Below are positions 1 through 7,948 of a stretch of DNA of 64,000 nt, piece after piece. Both the position numbers and the translations under genes were made by a program. This stretch comes from Dyella mobilis (GTDB taxonomy: Bacteria; Pseudomonadota; Gammaproteobacteria; Xanthomonadales; Rhodanobacteraceae), in the NCBI RefSeq assembly GCF_016904945.1, contig NZ_JADIKF010000030.1:1-64000 (forward strand). The letters run 5' to 3'. The notes below the pieces were generated by a model. The model did no database searches. It saw nothing but the letters and a program-made list of their open reading frames with translations, and was not told where the DNA came from. The stretch's first letter is position 1, and every line of letters starts with the position of its first letter.

Positions 1-45
1 GAACTCGTGGCGACAGGACATGAGGGTCTTCTCCTTCCACGGCAT
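1..45 (-). CDS. IS481-family transposase, N-terminal fragment cut by window edge
   Basis: Reading the minus strand from the ATG at 45 gives 15 residues, MPWKEKTLMSCRHEF, and then the window ends. The MPWKE start followed a few residues later by a Met is the usual beginning of IS481-family transposases, DDE enzymes that excise and insert the element. The rest of the gene lies to the left of the window, so intactness cannot be judged. Terminal-repeat-like sequence lies just upstream (83-118), as expected for an element whose transposase starts close to its end. Confidence 0.7.
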   Translation of the reverse strand, partial: MPWKEKTLMSCRHEF

Positions 46-121
46 GACGCACTCCCAAGAGTCGACATCCCGTGAGACTAGGTGTTACCCATGTCTCCGA
101 ACACCTGTTACCCATGTCCCC
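46..121 (-). mobile_element. End of an IS481-like element with a doubled terminal motif
   Basis: The motif TGTTACCCATGTC occurs twice as a direct repeat (83-95 and 106-118, period 23 bases) between the transposase start and unrelated chromosomal sequence. Repeated terminal motifs of this kind are typical transposase-binding ends of IS481-family elements. The exact outer boundary and any target-site duplication cannot be set because the other end is outside the window. Confidence 0.6.
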
Positions 122-134
122 AGTCCGTACAGAA

Positions 135-197
135 GCGTAACCCAACAATTTGGGAGTTATGCGAAGAGGTGTTGGGTTACGCTGCGCTAACCCAAGC
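135..197. repeat. Palindromic GTTGGGTTA repeat
   Basis: GCGTAACCCAACA (135-147) is the exact reverse complement of TGTTGGGTTACGC (170-182). A further TAACCCAA copy at 188-195 pairs with 172-179, giving a tight hairpin just downstream of the DUF2802 stop codon. The same core returns at 58,993-59,105, so this is a dispersed palindromic repeat. It may also act as a transcription terminator for the cheW operon, but it has no T tract. Confidence 0.7.
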
Positions 198-219
198 TAC
201 AAAATTACGAAACGGCGAC

Positions 220-630
220 TCAGGCGCGCTTGGCGTAAAGACGCAGCACCAGCTCCGCTTCGTTGCGCGACAGACCGCAGCGTTCCATCAATTGCTCCAG
301 GTCGCCGCCTTCGCGCGCCAGGTGCTGGGCAAGCTCGTAGTTGCTGGACGACGCGTGGTGATGGGTCGTGCGCAGCGACGTCATCTGCACCGCCGGTACT
401 TCGAGCGAACGCTTGACCGGTGCATCCGCCTGCGGGGCGCGTGTCTCCAGCAAGCTCAGGCGATGATCGATCTTGTTCAGCGCGTTGACCATCATCAAGG
501 CCGGCACGCCGCCAGCCTCTGTCTCCTTGCCGGCCAGCGCGCGCTTCAGGCGAAGCCCTTGCTGCCAGAGCAGGACGATCGCAATCGCCTGCAATACCGC
601 CAGCACGATCACTGCAACCTCAAGCCACAT
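220..630 (-). CDS. DUF2802 domain protein of the chemotaxis operon
   Basis: 136 residues. The N-terminus is a single membrane-spanning segment (about residues 3-24), followed by a variable middle and a compact C-terminal domain (about 95-136) with the helix-turn-helix-like stretch GLSRNEAELVLRL. This is the DUF2802 family, whose genes sit directly after cheW in the flagellar/chemotaxis clusters of Pseudomonas and Xanthomonas relatives. The ATG at 630 lies inside the end of cheW (11-base overlap), so translation is probably coupled. The function is unknown; a membrane-anchored accessory role at the polar array is a guess from position. It is the last gene of the transcript. Confidence 0.88.
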   Translation of the reverse strand: MWLEVAVIVLAVLQAIAIVLLWQQGLRLKRALAGKETEAGGVPALMMVNALNKIDHRLSLLETRAPQADAPVKRSLEVPAVQMTSLRTTHHHASSSNYELAQHLAREGGDLEQLMERCGLSRNEAELVLRLYAKRA

Positions 631-1096
631 CTTTCATTTCCTTGTGCAGTCGGCACAAACGCGCCACGTCGAGCAAGGCGACGAAGCCGCCTTGCCAGCC
701 GATCACCGCCTGCACCGGATCATCCACGCGGCCGGAGCGTGCCGGCGGCGGCTGGATCAATTCAACTTTCGGTTGCAGCAGTTCGCCCACCGCATCCACG
801 CGCAAGCCCACGCGGTGAGCGTCGTGTGCAAACACCACGATGCGCACGGGCGACGCATCGCCGGCGGAAGCCTGCTGGAAACCCATGCGACGGCGACCGT
901 CCATCACCGGCACGATATTGCCGCGCAGATGGCAGATGCCGAGCAGATCGGAGGCCGCACCAGGTACCGGCGTGGGCACGTAGTCGCGGATGACTTCGCT
1001 GACCTGGCTGAGCAGCACGGCATAATGCTGGCCATCCAGCTGAAACGACAGCCACGGTTCTTTGGCGATCTTCTCGATGTTCGGCACGGAACTCAT
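620..1096 (-). CDS. cheW: Chemotaxis coupling protein CheW
   Basis: 158 residues with one CheW/SH3-like domain over nearly the whole length; the LRGNIVPVMDGRRRMG stretch (about 58-73) matches the conserved CheW core. CheW links chemoreceptors to the kinase CheA in the cytoplasmic signalling array. No AIF-type N-terminal extension is seen, so this is plain CheW rather than ParP. It starts at the ATG at 1096, ten bases after the motD stop, and overlaps the DUF2802 gene by 11 bases at its end. Confidence 0.93.
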   Translation of the reverse strand: MSSVPNIEKIAKEPWLSFQLDGQHYAVLLSQVSEVIRDYVPTPVPGAASDLLGICHLRGNIVPVMDGRRRMGFQQASAGDASPVRIVVFAHDAHRVGLRVDAVGELLQPKVELIQPPPARSGRVDDPVQAVIGWQGGFVALLDVARLCRLHKEMKDVA

Positions 1097-1105
1097 GAGC
1101 GAGCG

Positions 1106-2227
1106 TTATCCCTTGCTGTCGGACGTGGCCGGCGGCGCTGCAATAGCCGGCGTGGTGACGATGGTGGCGATCGGCGTGATCACTTGAGGTGCAGGCAGTG
1201 CAGCGGACGGTGCCGGCGTGGCCGACGGCTGACTGCTCGCCGCCGGCACCTGCACCACTGGCGGCAGCGCTACGAACTCCGCCGTTTGCGCACTGTTCGC
1301 GGGCGGCGACGAGGCAACGGCCTGACCGTTGTCGCTGGAGCCGTCATCGGAATCCGCCGTCTGATTGATGTCGCCGCTGTTGGTGTAGAAGCGCCGTGGC
1401 GCAGCCTTGTCGCTCAATACCACCACCAGCACGCGGCGGTTCTTGTTACGGCCATCCACGCTGTCGTTGTCGGCGGCGGGCCGATACTGGCCCCAGCCGA
1501 CGATGCCGAGGCGTTCCGGTTCCACGCCGTGCTGGGCGAACAGGCGCGCTACGCTGGCGGCACGTGCGGCAGACAGTTCCCAGTTCGACGGATAGACCGC
1601 GGTGTCGATCGGCACGTCGTCGGTGTAGCCCTCCACGCGCAAAGGATTGGCGAAGGGCGCCAGGATGTCGCCCAGGCTGGTCAGCACCTGGTTGGCGGTC
1701 GGCGACAAGGTGGCTACGCCGCTGGGAAACAGGATGTCGGTGCGAATTTCGATTTCCAGCCAGTTCGGCGTGCGCCGCACCGACACCAGGTTCTTGTCGA
1801 TCAGCGGCTGCAGCGCGCGTTCCACTTCGTTGCGGATGCGATCGAGATTCTGCTGTTCTTCGCTCTGCTTGGTCTTGTTCTGGTCGGTCGGCGTACCCGG
1901 CGTGCTATTGGGTGTGTCGATGTGCTGGGTCAGCCTCGGCAGCAGCATCTGAGCGAGTGGCGAGCGCGGAATCGGGGCCGGCTTGGTGGTCGGCACCGGC
2001 GTACTGGACGGGGCGCTCGGCGTTACCGGCTGGATCACCGCACGCGAACCATTGAAGGCCGACGAGATCGCCTGCGCCAGGGCGCGGTACTTGGTGGTGT
2101 TGACGCTGGACATCGCGTACAGCACCACGAACAAAGCCAGGAGCAGGGTGAGCAGATCCGCGTACGGGATCACCCAAGCTTCGTGGTTGGCGTGCTCTTC
2201 GTGTTTGTGCCGGCGGCGCCTGCTCAT
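1106..2227 (-). CDS. motD: Flagellar stator protein MotD (MotB type)
   Basis: 373 residues. The sequence shows a basic cytoplasmic start (MSRRRRHKHEEH), one membrane helix with the proton-channel aspartate in WVIPYADLLTLLLALFVVLY (Asp about 24), and a periplasmic OmpA-like peptidoglycan-binding domain (about 150-275, with NWELSAARAASVARLF and NRRVLVVVL). The tail of about 90 residues is low-complexity, rich in Ser, Pro and Ala. MotD pairs with MotC as the second stator type known from Pseudomonas and Xanthomonas. Its start overlaps the motC stop by four bases (ATGA). No motAB pair is in the window. Confidence 0.92.
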   Translation of the reverse strand: MSRRRRHKHEEHANHEAWVIPYADLLTLLLALFVVLYAMSSVNTTKYRALAQAISSAFNGSRAVIQPVTPSAPSSTPVPTTKPAPIPRSPLAQMLLPRLTQHIDTPNSTPGTPTDQNKTKQSEEQQNLDRIRNEVERALQPLIDKNLVSVRRTPNWLEIEIRTDILFPSGVATLSPTANQVLTSLGDILAPFANPLRVEGYTDDVPIDTAVYPSNWELSAARAASVARLFAQHGVEPERLGIVGWGQYRPAADNDSVDGRNKNRRVLVVVLSDKAAPRRFYTNSGDINQTADSDDGSSDNGQAVASSPPANSAQTAEFVALPPVVQVPAASSQPSATPAPSAALPAPQVITPIATIVTTPAIAAPPATSDSKG

Positions 2228-2964
2228 ATCAGGTAGCCCTGCAGCTTGCTCTCGATCTGGCGCGGGTTGTCGCCTTGCGCGATGGAGATCAGGCCTTCGA
2301 TCAGGATTTCCCGCACCTGCGTCTGCTTGTTGATCAGCGACTTCAGGCGCGCGCCGATCGGCAGCAGCAGGAGATTGGCCAGGCTGATGCCGTAGATCGT
2401 CGCGACGAACGCGGCGGCAATGCCGTGACCCAGCTTGGCCGGATCGGTAAGGTCGCGCATCACCGCCATCAAGCCAAGCACCGCGCCGATGATGCCCATG
2501 GTCGGCGAATACACGCCGCCCTGTTCGTACACCTTGGCGGCATGCAGATCAGCCTGTTCGCGCGTCTCCACTTCCAGTTCCAGTACGCTGCGGATCGCTT
2601 CGGGCTCGCTGCCATCGACCAGCAGTTGCAGGCCCTTTTTCACCAGCGGATCGTCTTCCGCATCGATGTGCGGCTCCAGGCCAAGCAGGCCCTGACGGCG
2701 CGAAATTTCACTCCAGCCGACCACGCGGCTGATCAAGTCGGACGGATGCAGTTCCGGCGGCTTGTAGACCATTTTCAACATGCCTGCCGCGCGCTTGAGC
2801 ACTTTGCCTTGCGTATGCAACATCAAGGCGGCGATGGTGCCGATGAACACGATCACGAACGCAGCCGGATTCCACAGCGCCGAAACGTCGGTGCCCTTGA
2901 GGATCGCGCCGACGATCAGCACCGCGAAGGCGAGAATGGTGCCGGCGATGCTTAAGGGGTCCAT
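2224..2964 (-). CDS. motC: Flagellar stator protein MotC (MotA type)
   Basis: 246 residues, the usual MotA/MotC length. It has two N-terminal membrane helices (about 5-50), a large cytoplasmic loop that contacts FliG, and two C-terminal helices (about 148-205, with GIIGAVLGLMAVM and FVATIYGISLANLLLLP). It forms the proton channel with MotD and drives rotation. It lies between cheA and motD as in pseudomonad clusters, but cheB, normally between cheA and motC there, is missing. The 76-base gap to cheA holds no clear sigma-28 or sigma-54 site, so it is probably part of the che transcript. Confidence 0.92.
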   Translation of the reverse strand: MDPLSIAGTILAFAVLIVGAILKGTDVSALWNPAAFVIVFIGTIAALMLHTQGKVLKRAAGMLKMVYKPPELHPSDLISRVVGWSEISRRQGLLGLEPHIDAEDDPLVKKGLQLLVDGSEPEAIRSVLELEVETREQADLHAAKVYEQGGVYSPTMGIIGAVLGLMAVMRDLTDPAKLGHGIAAAFVATIYGISLANLLLLPIGARLKSLINKQTQVREILIEGLISIAQGDNPRQIESKLQGYLI

Positions 2965-3040
2965 TTCGCACCACCTTGCCCGCGGCTCGCACTCCCTTCC
3001 GGGGAGACGGTAAATAAAGCAACGCGGCCCGAGTACCGGA

Positions 3041-4981
3041 TCATGCGGACACCTTCAAAGCCGGCAGCAAGCTGCCGCCTTCCTTCGACAATGCCGCCAG
3101 GTCCAGCACGAGCGCGAGACGCCCGTCGCCGGTGACCGTGGCGCCGGCCACGCCCGGCACGCCTTCAAACAGCGGGCCCAGCGGCTTGACCATCACGTCT
3201 TCGCGGCCGATCACTTCGTCCACCAGACAGCCCAGGTGCACGTGACCGACGTGCAGCACCACCACGTGGCGGCCGTCCGCGGCGTTCACGCCGGCCCAGT
3301 CGCCAAGGTTGCCCAGCACCAGTGCGCGGCCGCGATGCGCGGCAACGCGCCGACCGTCCAGCACGTGATCGTGTTGCGGGTTGAGTTCGAACACTTCGCT
3401 GACATTGCTCAAGGGCATTGCGAACAGGCGATCGCTCACGCGCACCATCAGCACGCGCAGAATCGCCAAGGTCAGCGGCACGGTGAGTTCCAGCGTGCTG
3501 CCGTGACCCAGCCGCGAGTGCACCTGCAAGGTGCCGCCGAGTTCGGCGACGCGGGTTTTCACCACGTCCATGCCGACGCCGCGGCCGGAAATATCGGAGA
3601 TCTGCGCGGCTGTGCTGAAGCCCGGACGGAAGATCAATTCATAGCATTCGACTTCGGACAGGCGCGCCGCCTGATTGTCGTCGATCACGCCTTTTTCGAC
3701 CGCCTTGCGGCGCAATACGTCCGGATCCATGCCGCGACCATCGTCGCTCACGGAAATCACGATGCGTTCGCCGCGCTGGCTGGCCGACAACGTCACCTTG
3801 CCCTTGGCTTGCTTGCCGGCGCGTTGGCGTCCGGCGGGATCTTCCAGGCCGTGGTCGACGGCGTTGCGCAGCAAATGGATCAGCGGATCGGCCAGGGCTT
3901 CGACCAGGCTGCGGTCCAGATCGGTGTCTTCACCTTCGGTAATCAGCTCGATGTCTTTGCCGAGCTGGCGCGCCAAGTCGCGCACGATGCGCGGAAAACG
4001 CTGGAACAGGCGACCTACGGGCTGCATGCGCATGCCCAGCACGGCCGTCTGCAGATCGTCGGAAACGCGGTCCAGGTCGCCCGCCATCGCGGTCAGCGAT
4101 TCGTTCTCGCTGCGCGACGCCAGGCTCAGCAGGCGATTGCGCAGCAGCACCAGTTCGCCGGCGCGGCTGACCAGCGTATCCAGTCGCGCGGTATCCACGC
4201 GCACGGTGTTTTCGGCTTGTGCGGGTTTCGCCACGGCAGGCGCACGCGCCGGCGTCGCCGCAGGTGCGGGTACCGGAGCGGGTGCCGGCGAAGCGGCAAC
4301 CGGTTGGCCGGGTGCGGAACCCTTGCCATGCAGGTTGTCCAGCAAGGCTTCGAATTCGTCGTCGCTGATATCGGTCTTTTCGGCCGCTACGGGCTTGGCC
4401 GCACCAGGCGACGAACCCTTGCCGTGCAACGTGTCGAGCAGGTTTTCGAACTCGTCGTCGCTGATTTCCTTGGAGCTGTGCGTCGGCGCACCGGGAGATC
4501 CGCCCTGCCCGTACAAGGTATCGAGCAAGGCTTCGAATTCCGCTTCGATCGGATCGGCAGCGCGCGCCGGCTTGGCCGATTCAGCCGCCGCAACCGCTTC
4601 CACCGCCGGCTTGAGGCGTTCCAGCAAGGCTTGCGGCGGCGGCGCCATCGGTTCGCCATTGGCCAGCGCTGCCATCATCACATTGAGCAGATCCAGCGCT
4701 TCCAGCAACGCATCCATGTGCGCTGCATTGAGTACCAATCGGCCATTGCGTGCGTCGTTGAGCAGCTCTTCGGCGTTGTGGCACAGCTGCACCATCGGCT
4801 CGATGCCGAGGAAGCCCGCGCCGCCCTTCACCGTGTGAAAGACGCGGAATACCGCGTTGAGCAGCTCGCGGTCGAGCGGCGAGGCTTCCAGCTCTACCAG
4901 CTGTTCGCCCAGCCGCTGCACCAACTCCCCGGCCTCGACCAGGAAATCGTCACGCAGCTCGCTGTCCAGGTTCGCATCCAT
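3041..4981 (-). CDS. cheA: Chemotaxis histidine kinase CheA
   Basis: 646 residues from the ATG at 4981 (a TTG one codon upstream is also possible). Domains in order: Hpt with phospho-acceptor His49 in FHTVKGG; three copies of an acidic peptide of the type DDEFExLLDxLHGKG (about 146-164, 174-193, 206-225); a Pro/Ala linker; the dimerisation helices (about 258-320); an ATPase domain with HLLRNAVDHGLEDP and DDGRGMD; and a C-terminal CheW-like regulatory domain. No normal P2 CheY-binding domain is present. CheA autophosphorylates in receptor arrays and passes phosphate to CheY. Gene order is cheY-cheZ-cheA-motC-motD-cheW. Confidence 0.95.
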   Translation of the reverse strand: MDANLDSELRDDFLVEAGELVQRLGEQLVELEASPLDRELLNAVFRVFHTVKGGAGFLGIEPMVQLCHNAEELLNDARNGRLVLNAAHMDALLEALDLLNVMMAALANGEPMAPPPQALLERLKPAVEAVAAAESAKPARAADPIEAEFEALLDTLYGQGGSPGAPTHSSKEISDDEFENLLDTLHGKGSSPGAAKPVAAEKTDISDDEFEALLDNLHGKGSAPGQPVAASPAPAPVPAPAATPARAPAVAKPAQAENTVRVDTARLDTLVSRAGELVLLRNRLLSLASRSENESLTAMAGDLDRVSDDLQTAVLGMRMQPVGRLFQRFPRIVRDLARQLGKDIELITEGEDTDLDRSLVEALADPLIHLLRNAVDHGLEDPAGRQRAGKQAKGKVTLSASQRGERIVISVSDDGRGMDPDVLRRKAVEKGVIDDNQAARLSEVECYELIFRPGFSTAAQISDISGRGVGMDVVKTRVAELGGTLQVHSRLGHGSTLELTVPLTLAILRVLMVRVSDRLFAMPLSNVSEVFELNPQHDHVLDGRRVAAHRGRALVLGNLGDWAGVNAADGRHVVVLHVGHVHLGCLVDEVIGREDVMVKPLGPLFEGVPGVAGATVTGDGRLALVLDLAALSKEGGSLLPALKVSA

Positions 4982-5041
4982 CAATAAGTGCCTTTCGCCA
5001 CGCGGTGTTTCTTTGCAGTCGTGCTCGTGCCCACCCTGCCC

Positions 5042-5114
5042 TCATCCCGGCGAAAGCCGGGACTCGGGGTGTTTCCAGCGTGCAAGGCACTGGATCCCAG
5101 TTTTTGCTGGGATG
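5042..5114. repeat. Pair of REP-like hairpins between cheZ and cheA
   Basis: Two hairpins face each other in the 175-base gap: CATCCCGGCGAAAGCCGGGA (5043-5062) and TCCCAGTTTTTGCTGGGATG (5095-5114). CATCCC starts one and GGGATG ends the other, the arrangement of paired REP sequences. Related CATCCCGGC hairpins recur at 24,636-24,663. They probably form RNA structure between the cheZ and cheA coding regions. Confidence 0.7.
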
Positions 5115-5156
5115 ACGGCCAAGCAAGGTGGGGTGGGCGACCGGCCATCCGCATTG

Positions 5157-5801
5157 TCAGAACCCGAACTCGCTCAACAAGCGATCCACTTCGTCCTGGC
5201 TCGACACCTTCGCCACTTCTACCGGCGCTTCGCGTCCGGCGAGCGCGCCGGTGAGGCGTACCAGTTCCAGCAGCGACGATTCGACGCTTTCGATGAAGCC
5301 GACCACTTTCTTTACGCGCTGGCCGGCCAGGTCCTGCCAGGACTGCACCAGCACCATGTCGTTGAGGCCTTCGGCACAAGCGTTGGCAAACACCTGTGCC
5401 TGGCGCGCCAATACGGCGACCGGATCCGATTCGTTGCCGCCATTACCGAGCACGGTACGCGCGTTGGACGACAGGGCCTCGGCTTCCGGGCGCATGCGGT
5501 CGACGAAGTCCAGGCTGCGATGCGCGGCCTGCGAACTCATGTCCAGCACTTCGGCCAGGTAGTTGCGTGCGTCGGTCATGCTTTCGGGCACGCCTTCATT
5601 GGCCAGGTCGCCGCCCAGGCGGCATACCGCGCCGTGCAGGTCGCGCGCCAGCACGCCCAGTGCACGGAACAGATGCTGCTCGCGCTGGCGCACCATGACG
5701 TCCAAGGCTTGTTCGAACGCGGTACCGTCGGCGCTGTTGAGCAGATCGAGTACTTCGGGGGGCAGGCTCTCGCCCACTACGGCGGTCATGGGTGCGGTCA
5801 T
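5157..5801 (-). CDS. cheZ: CheY-P phosphatase CheZ
   Basis: 214 residues, all helical as in CheZ. The catalytic helix is represented by [20 protein letters not shown], which carries the Asp and Gln pair needed for dephosphorylation. The protein ends in [13 protein letters not shown], the CheY-binding C-terminal peptide. CheZ removes the phosphate from CheY-P and so resets the motor signal. The start at 5801 overlaps the cheY stop by four bases (ATGA), indicating translational coupling. Confidence 0.94.
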   Translation of the reverse strand: MTAPMTAVVGESLPPEVLDLLNSADGTAFEQALDVMVRQREQHLFRALGVLARDLHGAVCRLGGDLANEGVPESMTDARNYLAEVLDMSSQAAHRSLDFVDRMRPEAEALSSNARTVLGNGGNESDPVAVLARQAQVFANACAEGLNDMVLVQSWQDLAGQRVKKVVGFIESVESSLLELVRLTGALAGREAPVEVAKVSSQDEVDRLLSEFGF

Positions 5802-6205
5802 GCGGATGCTCCACTGGCGGCCAGGCGCTCAAAGATCTTGTCCAGCTTTTCTTTCAGCGTGACCGCCGTGAAGGGCTTGACGATGTATCCGTTCACGCCG
5901 GCCTGGGCAGCGGCAATGATTTGTTCGCGGTTGTTTTCGGCGGTGACCATCAGCACCGGCATGCCTTTGAGCTTGGGCTCGGCGCGGATCGCCTGCAGCA
6001 GCTCGATGCCGGTCATGTTGGGCATGTTCCAGTCGGTGACGACCATGTCGAAGGGGTTGGTCTTCAACATCGTCATCGCGGCGTTGCCGTCGTCGGCTTC
6101 CTGGATCAGCGGATTGCTGAAGCCCAGTTCGACCAACAGGTTGCGGACGATTCGCCGCATGGTGGAGAAGTCGTCTACCACCAGGATTTTCATGTTCTTG
6201 TCCAA
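5798..6205 (-). CDS. cheY: Chemotaxis response regulator CheY
   Basis: 135 residues from a TTG start at 6205, chosen because GGAG lies 8 bases before it and the reading [12 protein letters not shown] matches CheY N-termini. The alternative ATG at 6193 gives MKILVVDD. It is a single receiver domain with the acidic pair DD (about 11-12), phospho-acceptor Asp58 in VVTDWNMP, the Thr of LMVTAEN and the Lys of YIVKPF. Phosphorylated by CheA, CheY-P binds FliM and reverses rotation. It lies 50 bases downstream of fliA. Confidence 0.94.
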   Translation of the reverse strand: MDKNMKILVVDDFSTMRRIVRNLLVELGFSNPLIQEADDGNAAMTMLKTNPFDMVVTDWNMPNMTGIELLQAIRAEPKLKGMPVLMVTAENNREQIIAAAQAGVNGYIVKPFTAVTLKEKLDKIFERLAASGASA

Positions 6206-6255
6206 ACGAATTTCTCCAAAACGCAAAAACGATAGGGAGGGGGAGTCAACCTTCG

Positions 6256-6990
6256 CTAACCGCGCCAATCGCCCATGCGTGCACGCAGTCTTACCAATGC
6301 CTGACCGTGGATCTGGCAGACGCGCGATTCGGTCACGCCAAGCACCAGTCCGATTTCCTTCAGGTTCAATTCCTGCTCGTAGTACAGGGACATCACCAAT
6401 TGTTCGCGCTTGGGCAGGGTGCTTATCGCTTCGGCCAGGGCCTCGCGCAGGCCGTCCTGCTCGATGCTGTCCTGCGGGCCAAGGCTGTCGTTGTCGGCCA
6501 CGTCCAGCGGACTGCCTTCGCCGCCGTCGCCGTCGTCCGGCGCGGTAAGGCTGAGCAGGCGCGCACTGGTCGCGTCGGCAAGCACCTGGTGGTATTCCTC
6601 GGCGCTGATGCCCAGCCGCTTCATCACCTCAGCGCTTTCCGCGTCGGCGCCGGTCTCGTTTTCGATCTGGCGCACCACTTCGGCAACTTCGCGCACCTTG
6701 CGGTGCACCGAACGCGGGGTCCAGTCGGTACGGCGCAATTCGTCCAGCATGGCGCCACGTATGCGGATGCCCGCATACGTTTCGAAGCTGGCCGCGCGGT
6801 CGGTCGTAAAGTTTCGCGCCGCCTCCAGCAAACCGATCATGCCTGCCTGCACCAAATCTCCTACGTCAACGCTCGGCGGCAACCGCCCCATCAGGTGGTA
6901 GGCAATCCGCCGCACCAGCGGCGCATGCTTGCGCACCAATTGATCCGCATCTTCGCGTTGCAGCTGCAGATATTCCGAAGCCACATTCAT
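6256..6990 (-). CDS. fliA: Flagellar sigma factor FliA (sigma-28)
   Basis: 244 residues from the ATG at 6990. Regions 2 ([29 protein letters not shown]), 3 and 4 ([35 protein letters not shown]) of a group 3 sigma-70 protein are all present. FliA directs RNA polymerase to late flagellar genes; matching promoters are seen in this window before flgM, cheV and fliC. It is held inactive by FlgM (56,833) until hook completion. It sits one base after the fleN stop, in the flhF-fleN-fliA run typical of polar flagellates. Confidence 0.96.
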   Translation of the reverse strand: MNVASEYLQLQREDADQLVRKHAPLVRRIAYHLMGRLPPSVDVGDLVQAGMIGLLEAARNFTTDRAASFETYAGIRIRGAMLDELRRTDWTPRSVHRKVREVAEVVRQIENETGADAESAEVMKRLGISAEEYHQVLADATSARLLSLTAPDDGDGGEGSPLDVADNDSLGPQDSIEQDGLREALAEAISTLPKREQLVMSLYYEQELNLKEIGLVLGVTESRVCQIHGQALVRLRARMGDWRG

Positions 6991-6991
6991 T

Positions 6992-7948
6992 TCACCACCC
7001 CGCAGCCGGCACGTTCTGGCCGCTGAAAAAGGCAATACGTCCGAGGTCCGGGTACGCGGGTTCACCCCATGTATCGACCGCACCCGCCAATTGCTTGAAT
7101 CCCACCGCCGCACGGCTGGATGGCCACAGATCGACCACCGCGCCCTGCCGGCGAATGGCCTGACGCAGCCATTCGTCGTGCGGCAACATGCCCATGTAGT
7201 CCAGCGCCACGTCGAGGAAGCGTCCACATACCCGGGCCATCTTTTCGTACAGTTTTCTGGCGTCGGCGGCCTGCCGCACCATGTTGGCGACGATGCGGAA
7301 GCGACGTACGCCGAAGTCGTGAGCCAGGATCTTGATCAATGCGTAGGCATCGGTCAGCGAAGCCAGCTCGTCGCAGACCACGATCAATACGTCGTCGGCC
7401 GCCGCGGCGAACATCGCCACGTTGTCGGCGACGCCGGCGGCCGTATCCACAATCAGGAATTCCGGCGGCTGGATCAGGTCGTCGAAAGCGCGGATCACCG
7501 CCGCGTGTTCCCCGTTGCCCATCTTGGCCAGCCGGCGCACGCCCGAACCGCCGGGAATCACCTTCAGCCCATGTGCCGCCGGGATGATCAGATCCTGCAG
7601 CGTGCACTGGCCTTCGAGCATGTGGCCAAGATGACGCGTCGGATTGAGGCCCAGCTGCACGTCGATGTTGGCCACGCCCATGTCGGCGTCCAGCAACATC
7701 ACGTTGCGGCCGGCCATGGCCATGGTCATCGCCAGGTTCACTGCGACGGTGGTCTTGCCCACCCCGCCCTTGCCGCCGGCGACTGCAATCGTGCGCGTGG
7801 TGCGGCGGTGCTGCACCATCGGGCGAAGATTGGCCGCCTGATGAAAGATCGGCAGTTCCTCCCGATGCGATGCCTGTGCCGCGGAAAAAAGATTCTGTAA
7901 GCCGGCTGCTTGATTCACTTGCAATGCCTCACGTGAGCCTGAGTTCAT
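6992..7948 (-). CDS. fleN: MinD-like ATPase FleN/FlhG (flagellar number control)
   Basis: 318 residues from the ATG at 7948, which overlaps the flhF stop by four bases. An N-terminal segment (about 1-45) precedes a deviant Walker A loop, AVAGGKGGVGKTTVAVNLAM. LLDADMGVANIDVQLGL and FLIVDTAAGV are the other ParA/MinD motifs, and a C-terminal amphipathic stretch is expected to bind membrane. In polar flagellates FleN restrains FleQ and limits flagella to one per pole; together with FlhF it makes a number-and-place pair. Confidence 0.95.
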   Translation of the reverse strand: MNSGSREALQVNQAAGLQNLFSAAQASHREELPIFHQAANLRPMVQHRRTTRTIAVAGGKGGVGKTTVAVNLAMTMAMAGRNVMLLDADMGVANIDVQLGLNPTRHLGHMLEGQCTLQDLIIPAAHGLKVIPGGSGVRRLAKMGNGEHAAVIRAFDDLIQPPEFLIVDTAAGVADNVAMFAAAADDVLIVVCDELASLTDAYALIKILAHDFGVRRFRIVANMVRQAADARKLYEKMARVCGRFLDVALDYMGMLPHDEWLRQAIRRQGAVVDLWPSSRAAVGFKQLAGAVDTWGEPAYPDLGRIAFFSGQNVPAAGW

